A DNA stretch of 64,000 bases, taken from assembly GCF_000420665.1 (NCBI RefSeq), contig NZ_ATVJ01000001.1, positions 2,284,062 through 2,348,061 of the forward strand, written 5' to 3'. This DNA is from Ponticaulis koreensis DSM 19734 (GTDB lineage Bacteria; Pseudomonadota; Alphaproteobacteria; Caulobacterales; Hyphomonadaceae). Position numbers and translations under genes: made by a program. Below are positions 35,441 to 43,591 of this stretch, piece after piece (the first letter of the stretch is position 1; each line of letters begins with the position of its first letter). A model generated the notes under the pieces. It saw nothing but the letters and a program-made list of their open reading frames with translations, made no database searches and had not been told where the DNA came from.

Positions 35441-38400
35441 TACGCAGCCTCCTCAGAGTGTGGGCCTTTGTGCAGCGGTTTAGCACCTGTGACCTTACGA
35501 ACGATCACATAGAAGAGCGGCGCAAATACCAGACCGAACAGGGTGGCGAAGATAATACCTCCAAGCACGGTTGTGCCGATAGCGATACGTCCGCCGGAAC
35601 CGGCGCCCGAGCTGAGCACTAGCGGCAGGACACCGAAGCCGAATGCGAAGGATGTCATCAGGATTGGACGGAAGCGCATCTTTACCGCTTCCATGGTTGC
35701 CGCGACGAGTTCCTTGCCCTCTTCCTCAAGCGCTTTAGCAAATTCGACGATCAGAATAGCGTTCTTCGAGGCCAGTCCGACCGTTGTCAGGAGGCCGACT
35801 TGGAAGAATACGTCGTTTGCAAGGCCTCCGAAGTGAGCGGCCAGAACTGCACCGCCTACGCCGAGTGGCGCAACAAGCAGAACGGCAACCGGAACAACCC
35901 AGCTTTCGTACAGCGCCGCGAGGCAAAGGAATACGAAAAGGACTGAAACGATGTACAGGATCAGGGCCTGATTGCCTGACTCACGTTCCTGTTCACTCAA
36001 ACCTGCCCACTGAAAGCTGATGCCTTCCGGAAGCTGGCTTATAAGCTGTTCAACACGGTCCATTGCGACGCCGGAGCTTACGCCGGCCGCAGGAGCGCCC
36101 TGAATATTCAGCGATGGGACGCCATTATAGCGGGTCAGCTGTGGCGGGCCGTAAGCCCATGAAGACGTCGCAATCTCGTCGAGAGGTATCATCTGGCCGC
36201 GATTATTGCGCAGCTGCCAGTTACCAATGTCTTCCGGTTGCATGCGGTAAGGTGCGTCGCCCTGCACATAGACGCGTTTGATACGCTCCCGATCAATGAA
36301 GTCATTCACATAACGACCGCCAAATGCCACGGACATCAGGTTTGTGACGTCTGACAGAGAAATACCGAGCGCTTGCGCCTTTTGGTAGTCAATATCGACA
36401 TTCAGCTCTGGCATGTCAGCCTGTCCGTTTGGACGGACGCTTGTCAGTAGCGGGTCTTGTGCAGCCATGCCAAGCAACATGTTTTGGGCTTCAACCAGGG
36501 CGTCATGGCCCACGCCGCCTACATCCTGAATATACAGATTGAACCCGCTCGATGGACCAAATGCGCGGATCGGGGGCGGTGCTACGGCAAATGCGCGCGC
36601 TTCGTTCAGGCCAAACAGAAAGCCGCTGGCGCGCTGTGTGAGCGCGAATACGGATTGATCTTCGCGCTTTCGCTCATCCCATGGATCGAGAGAGGCGAAA
36701 ATAACGCCGAGATTTTGACCTGCGCCCATGGCAGGGTTGAAGCCGGCAAGTGCGAACGCGCCTTTGAGAATGTCTTCTTCCGTTTCGGCATAGTGATCGT
36801 AAATGTCATTCACGATATCAAAGGTCCGCTCAACGCTGGCACCCTGAGGCAGGGTCACGAAAGTGAGAAACTGGCCTTGGTCTTCTTCTGGTACGAAGGA
36901 GGTCGGCAGGCGCGTGAAGCCTGCGCCAACCACACCCACAATGACGAGAAAGACCCCGAAGAAAATAATCTTACGGCGGATCATGCGGCTGACGGCACCT
37001 TCGAAAATGCTTCTAAGACGGTCAAAGCCGTTATTAAATATCCGTGATGGCGCACCGAGAATGCCGCCTTTGTCAGCGCCTTTTGGTTTCAGAATCGTGG
37101 CGCAAAGCGCTGGCGACAGAATGAGAGCTACTAGAACAGACAGAGCCATCGCAGCGACGATCGTGACGGAGAACTGGCGGTAGATTACGCCCGCTGCGCC
37201 GGGGAAAAACGCCATCGGGACAAACACCGCAGAGAGCACAACGGCAATACCGATGAGAGCGCCAGTGATCTGATCCATCGACTTTCTCGTCGCCTCCAGA
37301 GGCGAGAGTTTGTCGTCGTGCATCACACGCTCGACATTCTCAACGACAACAATCGCATCGTCCACGAGCAACCCGATAGCCAGTACCATAGCGAACATGG
37401 TCAGCACGTTGATCGAGAAGCCGAACACATAAAGCACCGCAAACGTGCCGAGCAGAACAACAGGCACCGCAATCATTGGTACGAAGCTCGCACGCAGGCT
37501 TTGCAGGAATATCAGGATTACAAAAAAGACGAGGAAAACCGCTTCAATAAGTGTTTTCTGAACCTCGTGAATAGAGGTTTCAATAAACGGCGATGTATCG
37601 ACGGCGAACGCGTAATCCACCCCCTCAGGGAAGCTGCCAGACAGGCGTTCCACTTCCTCTTTTACCGCGTCCACAGTGTCGAGCGCATTGGCGCCCGTAG
37701 CGACCGTAACCGCAAATCCAGACGCAGGCTGTCCGTTATAGCGGGAAACGGCGTCATAGGTTTCAGCGCCAAGTTCAACGCGGGCAACGTCACCCAACCG
37801 AACCGAGCGGCCTTCAGCTGTCGTAAGGATCAGAAGGTCTTCGAACTCTTCTGTTGTCGTTAGTAGCGATTGCAGAGTGATAGTCGCGGTAATTTCCTGT
37901 CCGGGCTCGGCAGGCATTGCGCCAACGGAACCTGAAGATACCTGTGCGTTCTGCGCTTGAATCGCGTTTGTGATGTCGCTCGGCATCAGCTGGTACTGAG
38001 CGAGGCTTAGTGGGTCGAGCCAGATGCGCATCGCATACTGGGAGCCAAACACGCGGACATTGCCGACACCGTCTACACGGCCAATTGCATCATACATATT
38101 GGCGTAAATGAAATCGCCGAGGTCATCGCGGTTGTACTCGCCTGTTTCAGAAAAAATCGCGGTAATCAGTGCAAAACCGTCCGATGCCTTGTTCACGCTA
38201 ACGCCCTGACGCTGCACGGGCTGCGGAAGCAACGGAGTTGCCAGCGACAGCTTGTTCTGGACCTGAACCTGCGCAATGTCAGGGTCGGTGCCGGTTTCAA
38301 AGGTCAGGGTGATAGAGCTCGCACCAGACGAGCTGGATGAGGATGTGATGTTTTCCAGCCCGTCCAGACCGGTCATACGCTGCTCGATGACCTGGGTAAC

Positions 38401-38580
38401 GGAGTCCTCAACAGCCTCGGCGGATGCACCAGGATAGAATGCTGTAATATTGATGGTCGTAGGCGCAATATCCGGATATTGCGCCACGGGTAGCATGCGC
38501 AGCGAGAAAACACCTGCGAGCATGATAAGAATTGAAATCACCCACGCAAAGACGGGGCGATCAATGAAGAAACGAGCCAT
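35440..38580 (-). CDS. RND multidrug efflux permease (AcrB/MexB family, HAE1)
   Basis: Inner-membrane proton antiporter of 1046 residues, the usual size. It has the family start ARFFIDRPVFAWVISI, twelve predicted helices and two periplasmic porter loops. The proton-relay residues are present: the Asp pair in LLVDDAIVVVENVER and the lysine in GLASKNAILIVEFAK. The GFSINVLTMFAMVLAIG stretch is typical of the HAE1 group that exports hydrophobic drugs. It lies 15 bases after the adaptor gene. It is probably controlled by the divergent TetR regulator. Confidence 0.97.
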   Translation of the reverse strand: MARFFIDRPVFAWVISILIMLAGVFSLRMLPVAQYPDIAPTTINITAFYPGASAEAVEDSVTQVIEQRMTGLDGLENITSSSSSSGASSITLTFETGTDPDIAQVQVQNKLSLATPLLPQPVQRQGVSVNKASDGFALITAIFSETGEYNRDDLGDFIYANMYDAIGRVDGVGNVRVFGSQYAMRIWLDPLSLAQYQLMPSDITNAIQAQNAQVSSGSVGAMPAEPGQEITATITLQSLLTTTEEFEDLLILTTAEGRSVRLGDVARVELGAETYDAVSRYNGQPASGFAVTVATGANALDTVDAVKEEVERLSGSFPEGVDYAFAVDTSPFIETSIHEVQKTLIEAVFLVFFVILIFLQSLRASFVPMIAVPVVLLGTFAVLYVFGFSINVLTMFAMVLAIGLLVDDAIVVVENVERVMHDDKLSPLEATRKSMDQITGALIGIAVVLSAVFVPMAFFPGAAGVIYRQFSVTIVAAMALSVLVALILSPALCATILKPKGADKGGILGAPSRIFNNGFDRLRSIFEGAVSRMIRRKIIFFGVFLVIVGVVGAGFTRLPTSFVPEEDQGQFLTFVTLPQGASVERTFDIVNDIYDHYAETEEDILKGAFALAGFNPAMGAGQNLGVIFASLDPWDERKREDQSVFALTQRASGFLFGLNEARAFAVAPPPIRAFGPSSGFNLYIQDVGGVGHDALVEAQNMLLGMAAQDPLLTSVRPNGQADMPELNVDIDYQKAQALGISLSDVTNLMSVAFGGRYVNDFIDRERIKRVYVQGDAPYRMQPEDIGNWQLRNNRGQMIPLDEIATSSWAYGPPQLTRYNGVPSLNIQGAPAAGVSSGVAMDRVEQLISQLPEGISFQWAGLSEQERESGNQALILYIVSVLFVFLCLAALYESWVVPVAVLLVAPLGVGGAVLAAHFGGLANDVFFQVGLLTTVGLASKNAILIVEFAKALEEEGKELVAATMEAVKMRFRPILMTSFAFGFGVLPLVLSSGAGSGGRIAIGTTVLGGIIFATLFGLVFAPLFYVIVRKVTGAKPLHKGPHSEEAA

Positions 38581-38595
38581 TGAGATCTTCCCCCT

Positions 38596-39804
38596 CTACT
38601 GCGCGCCGGCAGATTGTGCGGTTGGGTCGCCATTGCGCGAAGTGATGCGAACTGGTGCGCCTGAGCGAACGGATTGGAGGCCGCTGACAATCAACTGGTC
38701 ACCATCTTCGAGCCCTTCGGTAACGATCCAGTTGGATCCCTGTGATTCCAGAATGGAAACGGTGCGGGACTGAGCTGTGTTGTTCTCGTCAACTACGTAG
38801 ACATAGCCGTCGCCTCGTGGCGTGCGCTGTAATGCGCGCTGCGGAATCACAAAGACGCGCTCATAGGAGCCGGCTGAGAAGCTGGCAGTAACAAACATGC
38901 CCGGAAGAAGCAGACCGTTAGGGTTCGGAACGACTGCACGAACAATTACGGTTCCTGCGGCCTCATCGACATTCACTTCACTGAAGCCGAGTTGCCCGGT
39001 TTCTGGGAATTCGGACCCGTTTTCGAGGTGGATTGTCACCGGTACATTCGAGTCCTGAATGCTTGAGATTGAACCTGATGCCACATCCTGCTTCCAACGA
39101 AGGAGTTCTGAGCTTGCTGTGGTCAGATCGACATAAATTGGATCAAGCTGGAGAACACGAGCTAAAGATGTGCTCTGATTTGCGGTTACCAGCGCGCCTT
39201 GCGTCACGTTAGAGCGACCAATCTGACCGCTGATCGGGCTGCGAACCGTCGTGCGGTCCAGATCGATCTCCGCGCGTGCAAGAGCTGCCTCGCGGATGCC
39301 GATATCTGCTTCGGCACGCTCCATGTCTGCGACAGCGTTGTCGTAGTCCTGACGGCTGACGGCATTGATCTCTGCGAGGTGCTCAAAGCGTTCAGCTGTT
39401 TCGCGAGCGGCTGCTGCGCTTGCGCGGGCGCCTCTCAGCGCGGCCTGAGCGCTTCGGACTTCCGCGCGGTATTCAGCCGGGTCAATCTGGTAAAGAGCTT
39501 CGCCCTCTTCGACAGCCTGGCCCTCGGTGAAAAGGCGTCGTTGGATAAGGCCCGTAACCTGCGGTCGGATTTCGGCCTCGGCGAAAGCTCGCGCGCGGCC
39601 TGTCAGCTCCCGTACACTTTGTACTTCTTCAGACTGGAGGTCGATCACGCCAACGGCCACGGCCATTTGTTGTGAAGCGCCCGCGCTTTGCGCGGGTCCG
39701 GAGTCGTGGCCACCACCGCAAGCGGCAAGGAAGAGCGCAGTGGAGGCGAGGGCGATGCCAACTTTGAGTTGGCTACGCTTCGTAGCGGAGGCGTTCGATT
39801 GCAT
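38596..39804 (-). CDS. RND efflux periplasmic adaptor (AcrA/MexA family)
   Basis: Membrane-fusion lipoprotein linking pump and channel. The 402-residue protein has the lipobox LAAC with C29. Next come the lipoyl half motif EAEIRPQVTGLIQRRLFTEGQ, a coiled-coil hairpin rich in Ala and Glu (about 105-175), the second lipoyl half TVRSPISGQIGRSNVTQGALV, then beta-barrel and membrane-proximal domains. It is the first gene of the operon, with a palindrome 35 bases before its start. Confidence 0.95.
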   Translation of the reverse strand: MQSNASATKRSQLKVGIALASTALFLAACGGGHDSGPAQSAGASQQMAVAVGVIDLQSEEVQSVRELTGRARAFAEAEIRPQVTGLIQRRLFTEGQAVEEGEALYQIDPAEYRAEVRSAQAALRGARASAAAARETAERFEHLAEINAVSRQDYDNAVADMERAEADIGIREAALARAEIDLDRTTVRSPISGQIGRSNVTQGALVTANQSTSLARVLQLDPIYVDLTTASSELLRWKQDVASGSISSIQDSNVPVTIHLENGSEFPETGQLGFSEVNVDEAAGTVIVRAVVPNPNGLLLPGMFVTASFSAGSYERVFVIPQRALQRTPRGDGYVYVVDENNTAQSRTVSILESQGSNWIVTEGLEDGDQLIVSGLQSVRSGAPVRITSRNGDPTAQSAGAQ

Positions 39805-39838
39805 ACTTCAGCGACTTTCCGACTTACCCGTTGAGTTT

Positions 39839-39854
39839 TAGAATGATCGTTCTA
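39839..39854. promoter_or_regulatory. Palindromic operator candidate between the RND operon and its TetR gene
   Basis: TAGAATGATCGTTCTA has 5-bp arms around a 6-base GATC-containing centre, and sits between divergent starts at 39804 and 39917. TetR/AcrR proteins bind such sites and repress both genes. The next gene is a TetR regulator, which supports the reading. Confidence 0.55.
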
Positions 39855-39916
39855 ATATTGTCCAGCCTATCCCAGCGTCAAGGGAATTTCCACAAGATCA
39901 CAGAAAGTTTCGTGTA

Positions 39917-40516
39917 GTGAACTACAATAATACGGTTTCGCGCAAATCGCTAAGGCAGAATCAGATTCTGGACGCTGCCGCACATTGTTTCGTCGAAAAG
40001 GGATTTCATGGGGCGGGAATGGCAGAAGTCGCGAAGCGATCAGGCATGAGTACAGGGCATATCTATCATTATTTTGCGAACAAACAGGCCATTATTCTGG
40101 CAATCGTAGAACGTGAAGGTGATGAGGCAATGGTTCGCATCGGGCAACTGGAACAGCTGCCGAAAGATTCGTTTAAGGACCACCTAATCGAGCATATGGT
40201 TGGCGCAATCACCCGGAAGATTTCCCCGTTCCAGACGAGCCTTGATGCTGAAATTGTCGCAGAAGGGCATCGGAACGACGAGGTGCGCAAACGAATGCGC
40301 GATAATGATGAGCGCATACGGTCGAAACTTTGCGAGGTTCTGGGACCGAAGTTGCAGGTGAAAAAACTGGAACAGCTGGTTGATTCGCTGATGACGATAT
40401 TGCTCGGGATTACCAGTCGTTACTCGCGGAACCCCGAAAGAGTAACAGCGATCACCGAGACACTGCTACGGACGGCGCTGGAATCTTTGATTGAAGAGTT
40501 TTCAGAAGCCGCATAG
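39917..40516 (+). CDS. TetR/AcrR family transcriptional regulator
   Basis: A 199-residue repressor. The N-terminal helix-turn-helix domain reads QILDAAAHCFVEKGFHGAGMAEVAKRSG with the recognition stretch STGHIYHYFANKQAIILAIVE, a classic TetR signature. The C-terminal ligand domain is helical and has no recognised specificity. Start appears to be GTG at 39917; the ribosome binding site is weak. It is divergent from the RND operon and likely controls it, responding to a pump substrate. Confidence 0.93.
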   Translation: MNYNNTVSRKSLRQNQILDAAAHCFVEKGFHGAGMAEVAKRSGMSTGHIYHYFANKQAIILAIVEREGDEAMVRIGQLEQLPKDSFKDHLIEHMVGAITRKISPFQTSLDAEIVAEGHRNDEVRKRMRDNDERIRSKLCEVLGPKLQVKKLEQLVDSLMTILLGITSRYSRNPERVTAITETLLRTALESLIEEFSEAA

Positions 40517-40523
40517 CGACAAT

Positions 40524-40556
40524 AAAAAAGCCCGGCGATCAAGCCGGGCTTTTCTT
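40524..40556. terminator. Bidirectional terminator between tetR and cysNC
   Basis: Stem AGCCCGGC / GCCGGGCT with a 6-base loop, preceded by A6 and followed by T4 and a T-rich stretch. It serves the convergent tetR and cysNC genes. Confidence 0.9.
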
Positions 40557-40574
40557 AAGGGCACAGGCGCTACT

Positions 40575-42479
40575 CTAACCGAGCATGCCGCGTTCTTTCA
40601 TCCAGTCGACGATAATTTCAGCCGCTTCATCAGCGCTTACTTTCGTTGTGTCGATTTCGATCTCCGGCTCTGTTGGCGGCTCGTAAGGGCTATCAATACC
40701 AGTGAAGTTCTTGATCTTGCCTTCGCGTGCACGCTTGTAGAGGCCTTTCACGTCGCGCTGCTCAGCTACGTTGAGTGGCGTGTTGACGAACACTTCTACG
40801 AACTCGCCATCTTCCACCATGTTGCGGGCCATGCGGCGCTCGGAACGGAATGGAGAGATGAAGGAAACAAGTGTGATCAGACCGGCGTCGACCATCAGCT
40901 TCGATACTTCGGAGACACGGCGGATGTTTTCCACGCGGTCAGCGTCCGTAAAGCCAAGGTCACGGTTGAGGCCGTGACGCACGTTGTCACCATCGAGCAG
41001 GTAAGTGTGACGGTCAATCGAGTAGAGGCGCTTCTGAAGCGCATTCGCGATGGTCGACTTACCGGAGCCGGACAGACCGGTAAACCAGAGTACGGTCGGC
41101 TTCTGGTTTTTCTGAGCCGAGTGCGCTTCCTTGTTCACATCGACAGATTGCCAGTGGATGTTGCCTGCGCGACGAAGCGCAAAGTCAATCATGCCCATGC
41201 CAACGGTGTTGTTGTTCAGGCGGTCGATCAGAATGAACCCACCAGTTTCGCGGATTTCATTATAAGGGTCGAACGGAATTGCCTGATCGAGCGACAGGGT
41301 ACAAACGCCGACTTCATTGAGCGACAGATCACGGGCAGGGCGGTCCTGCAGATCTGACATCTCAATGCGGTACTTGGTTTCGTTGACCTGCGCTGTGACC
41401 GTCTTGGAGCCGATCTTCATCAGGTAACGACGGCCCGGAAGCATTTTGTCGTCGGCCATCCAAAAGATGCGCGCCTGGAACTGGTCAGCAACCTGCGCCG
41501 GAGACTCAGCGGTACAGATCAGGTCGCCGCGTGAGGTGTCGACTTCGTCTGCGAAACAGACAGTGACAGACTCGCCTGCCATCGCTTCCTGAACGTCCTC
41601 ATCGCCGGACAGAATACGCGTAACTGTTGTTTCCTTCGCAGAAGGAAGTGTCTTCACGCGATCACCAACTTTGACCGTACCGGACGGAATCTGACCGGAG
41701 AAGCCACGGAAGTCGAGGTTCGGGCGGTTCACATACTGTACCGGCAGACGGAATGGCGCGTTGAGGCGGTCATCGTCGACAGGAACAGTCTCAAGATATT
41801 CCATCAGGGACGGACCATCATACCAAGGTGTCTTGTCGGACTTGGTTGTGATGTTTGTGCCTTCCAGCGCAGACATCGGAATCGCCTGGATTTCGATACC
41901 GGTTGCCAGTTCTTCGGCAAACTCGATGAAATCGCTCTCAATGTCGTCGAAGACGGACTGCTCGTAGTTCTGCAGGTCCATCTTGTTGATGGCGAGAACC
42001 AGTTTGCGAATGCCGAGTGATGACGCGATGAAGGCGTGACGGCGTGTCTGCTCAAGAACACCGCGGCGGGCGTCAATCAGCAGGATAGCGAGGTCAGCCG
42101 TAGATGCGCCTGTCGCCATGTTCCGTGTGTACTGAACGTGACCCGGCGTGTCTGCGACGATGAACTTACGCTTGTCAGTCGAGAAGAAGCGGTACGCAAC
42201 GTCGATCGTAATGCCTTGCTCGCGTTCAGCTGTGAGGCCGTCTACGAGAAGCGCGAAGTCGATGTTCTCGCCTTGTGTACCAACGCGTTTGGAATCGGAC
42301 TCAAGAGCGTCCAGCTGATCTTCGAAGATCATCTTGGAATCGTAGAGCATACGACCGATCAGAGTCGATTTGCCGTCGTCTACAGAGCCACACGTGATGA
42401 AACGCAGAAGCGACTTGTTTTCGTGCGCTTCGAGGTAACCGCGAATGTCGGTTTCGAGGAGTGAATTCTGGTCGGACAT
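40575..42479 (-). CDS. cysNC: Bifunctional sulfate adenylyltransferase subunit 1 / APS kinase
   Basis: Fusion of CysN, the GTPase that drives sulfate adenylation with CysD, and CysC, the kinase that makes PAPS from APS. The 634-residue protein has the GTP-binding P-loop GSVDDGKSTLIG (31-42), VADTPGHVQYTRNM, and AINKMDL. The C-terminal kinase domain starts near residue 460 with its own P-loop FTGLSGSGKST and the region DGDNVRHGLNRDLGF. It follows cysD by one base. This architecture is like rhizobial NodQ. Confidence 0.97.
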   Translation of the reverse strand: MSDQNSLLETDIRGYLEAHENKSLLRFITCGSVDDGKSTLIGRMLYDSKMIFEDQLDALESDSKRVGTQGENIDFALLVDGLTAEREQGITIDVAYRFFSTDKRKFIVADTPGHVQYTRNMATGASTADLAILLIDARRGVLEQTRRHAFIASSLGIRKLVLAINKMDLQNYEQSVFDDIESDFIEFAEELATGIEIQAIPMSALEGTNITTKSDKTPWYDGPSLMEYLETVPVDDDRLNAPFRLPVQYVNRPNLDFRGFSGQIPSGTVKVGDRVKTLPSAKETTVTRILSGDEDVQEAMAGESVTVCFADEVDTSRGDLICTAESPAQVADQFQARIFWMADDKMLPGRRYLMKIGSKTVTAQVNETKYRIEMSDLQDRPARDLSLNEVGVCTLSLDQAIPFDPYNEIRETGGFILIDRLNNNTVGMGMIDFALRRAGNIHWQSVDVNKEAHSAQKNQKPTVLWFTGLSGSGKSTIANALQKRLYSIDRHTYLLDGDNVRHGLNRDLGFTDADRVENIRRVSEVSKLMVDAGLITLVSFISPFRSERRMARNMVEDGEFVEVFVNTPLNVAEQRDVKGLYKRAREGKIKNFTGIDSPYEPPTEPEIEIDTTKVSADEAAEIIVDWMKERGMLG

Positions 42480-42480
42480 C

Positions 42481-43395
42481 TTAGAAGTATCCTTCTTGTT
42501 TTTTCTTCTCCATCGAACCGGACTGGTCGCGGTCGATTACACGGCCCTGACGTTCGGACGACTTGGTCAGGAGCATTTCCTGAATGATTTCTTCCAAAGT
42601 GTCGGCTTCACTCTCGACAGCGCCCGTCAGCGGGTAGCAGCCGAGCGTACGGAAGCGAACGGACTTTTCGACTGCTGTCTTGCGGAGCTCTTCAGGAACA
42701 CGGTCATCATCAACCATGATCTGCGTACCTTCCCACTCAACAACTGGGCGTTTCGCGGAATAATACAGCGGTACAATGTCGATGTTCTCGCGGCGGATAT
42801 ACTGCCAGATATCAAGCTCGGTCCAGTTCGAAAGCGGGAACACGCGGATGCTCTCACCCTGGCGAATGCGGGTGTTATAGAGGTTCCAGAGTTCCGGACG
42901 CTGGTTTTTTGGATCCCAGCGGTGCTCAGCTGTACGGAAAGAACAGATACGTTCTTTCGCACGAGATTTCTCTTCATCGCGTCGTGCCCCACCGAATGCG
43001 ATGTCGAATTTGTACTTGTCGAGTGCTTGCTTCAGAGCTGCGGTCTTCATCACGTCCGTGTGCAGAGCTGAGCCGTGTGTGAAGGGACCAATGCCTGCAT
43101 CAATGCCTTCCTGGTTGCTGTGAACCAGAAGCTCTAGGCCGGTTTCTGTCGCACGACGGTCGCGGAACTCGATCATTTCCTTGAACTTCCAAGTCGTATC
43201 GACGTGAAGCAGAGGAAATGGAGGTTTGCTCGGATAGAATGCCTTCATGGCAAGGTGCAGCATCACCGCGCTATCCTTGCCGACGGAATAAAGCATCACC
43301 GGACGTTCAGCGTCGGCGACAACCTCGCGCATAATGTGCATGCTCTCCGCTTCGAGGCGGTCTAAGTGGGTTAAGTTTTTCAAAGTGCCCCCCAT
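42481..43395 (-). CDS. cysD: Sulfate adenylyltransferase subunit 2
   Basis: Catalytic ATP sulfurylase subunit that makes APS from sulfate and ATP. The 304-residue protein has [18 protein letters not shown], the PP-loop [51 protein letters not shown] and the end [21 protein letters not shown], as in all CysD. No Shine-Dalgarno is visible before the ATG at 43395; a 10-bp palindrome GTACGCGTAC lies just upstream (43399-43408). An in-frame TTG four codons later has GGGGGG before it and could be the real start. Confidence 0.96.
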   Translation of the reverse strand: MGGTLKNLTHLDRLEAESMHIMREVVADAERPVMLYSVGKDSAVMLHLAMKAFYPSKPPFPLLHVDTTWKFKEMIEFRDRRATETGLELLVHSNQEGIDAGIGPFTHGSALHTDVMKTAALKQALDKYKFDIAFGGARRDEEKSRAKERICSFRTAEHRWDPKNQRPELWNLYNTRIRQGESIRVFPLSNWTELDIWQYIRRENIDIVPLYYSAKRPVVEWEGTQIMVDDDRVPEELRKTAVEKSVRFRTLGCYPLTGAVESEADTLEEIIQEMLLTKSSERQGRVIDRDQSGSMEKKKQEGYF

Positions 43396-43591
43396 GGCGT
43401 ACGCGTACTCATAAATTCAGTCTCTATCGGTCAGTTTTCGTAGGGACAAGTTTCCACTAACGAAAATAATTAGTTTGTGAGGTATGTCTGTCGTCTGTTC
43501 ACCACTTGCACAGTGCGTGCGCGACTGCATTCAGTTTAGCGAAAGACTATTGTCAGCTTTCCTCTAGATTAGGTCATTCCTTGGTGTGTTG

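Noticed and set aside
36457..37047. Open frame of 196 codons antisense to the RND pump gene
   Set aside because: No homology and no ribosome binding site; the sense gene is intact.
40491..41357. Open frame of 288 codons antisense to cysNC, starting in the tetR end
   Set aside because: Runs through a bidirectional terminator and through the conserved CysC domain on the other strand.
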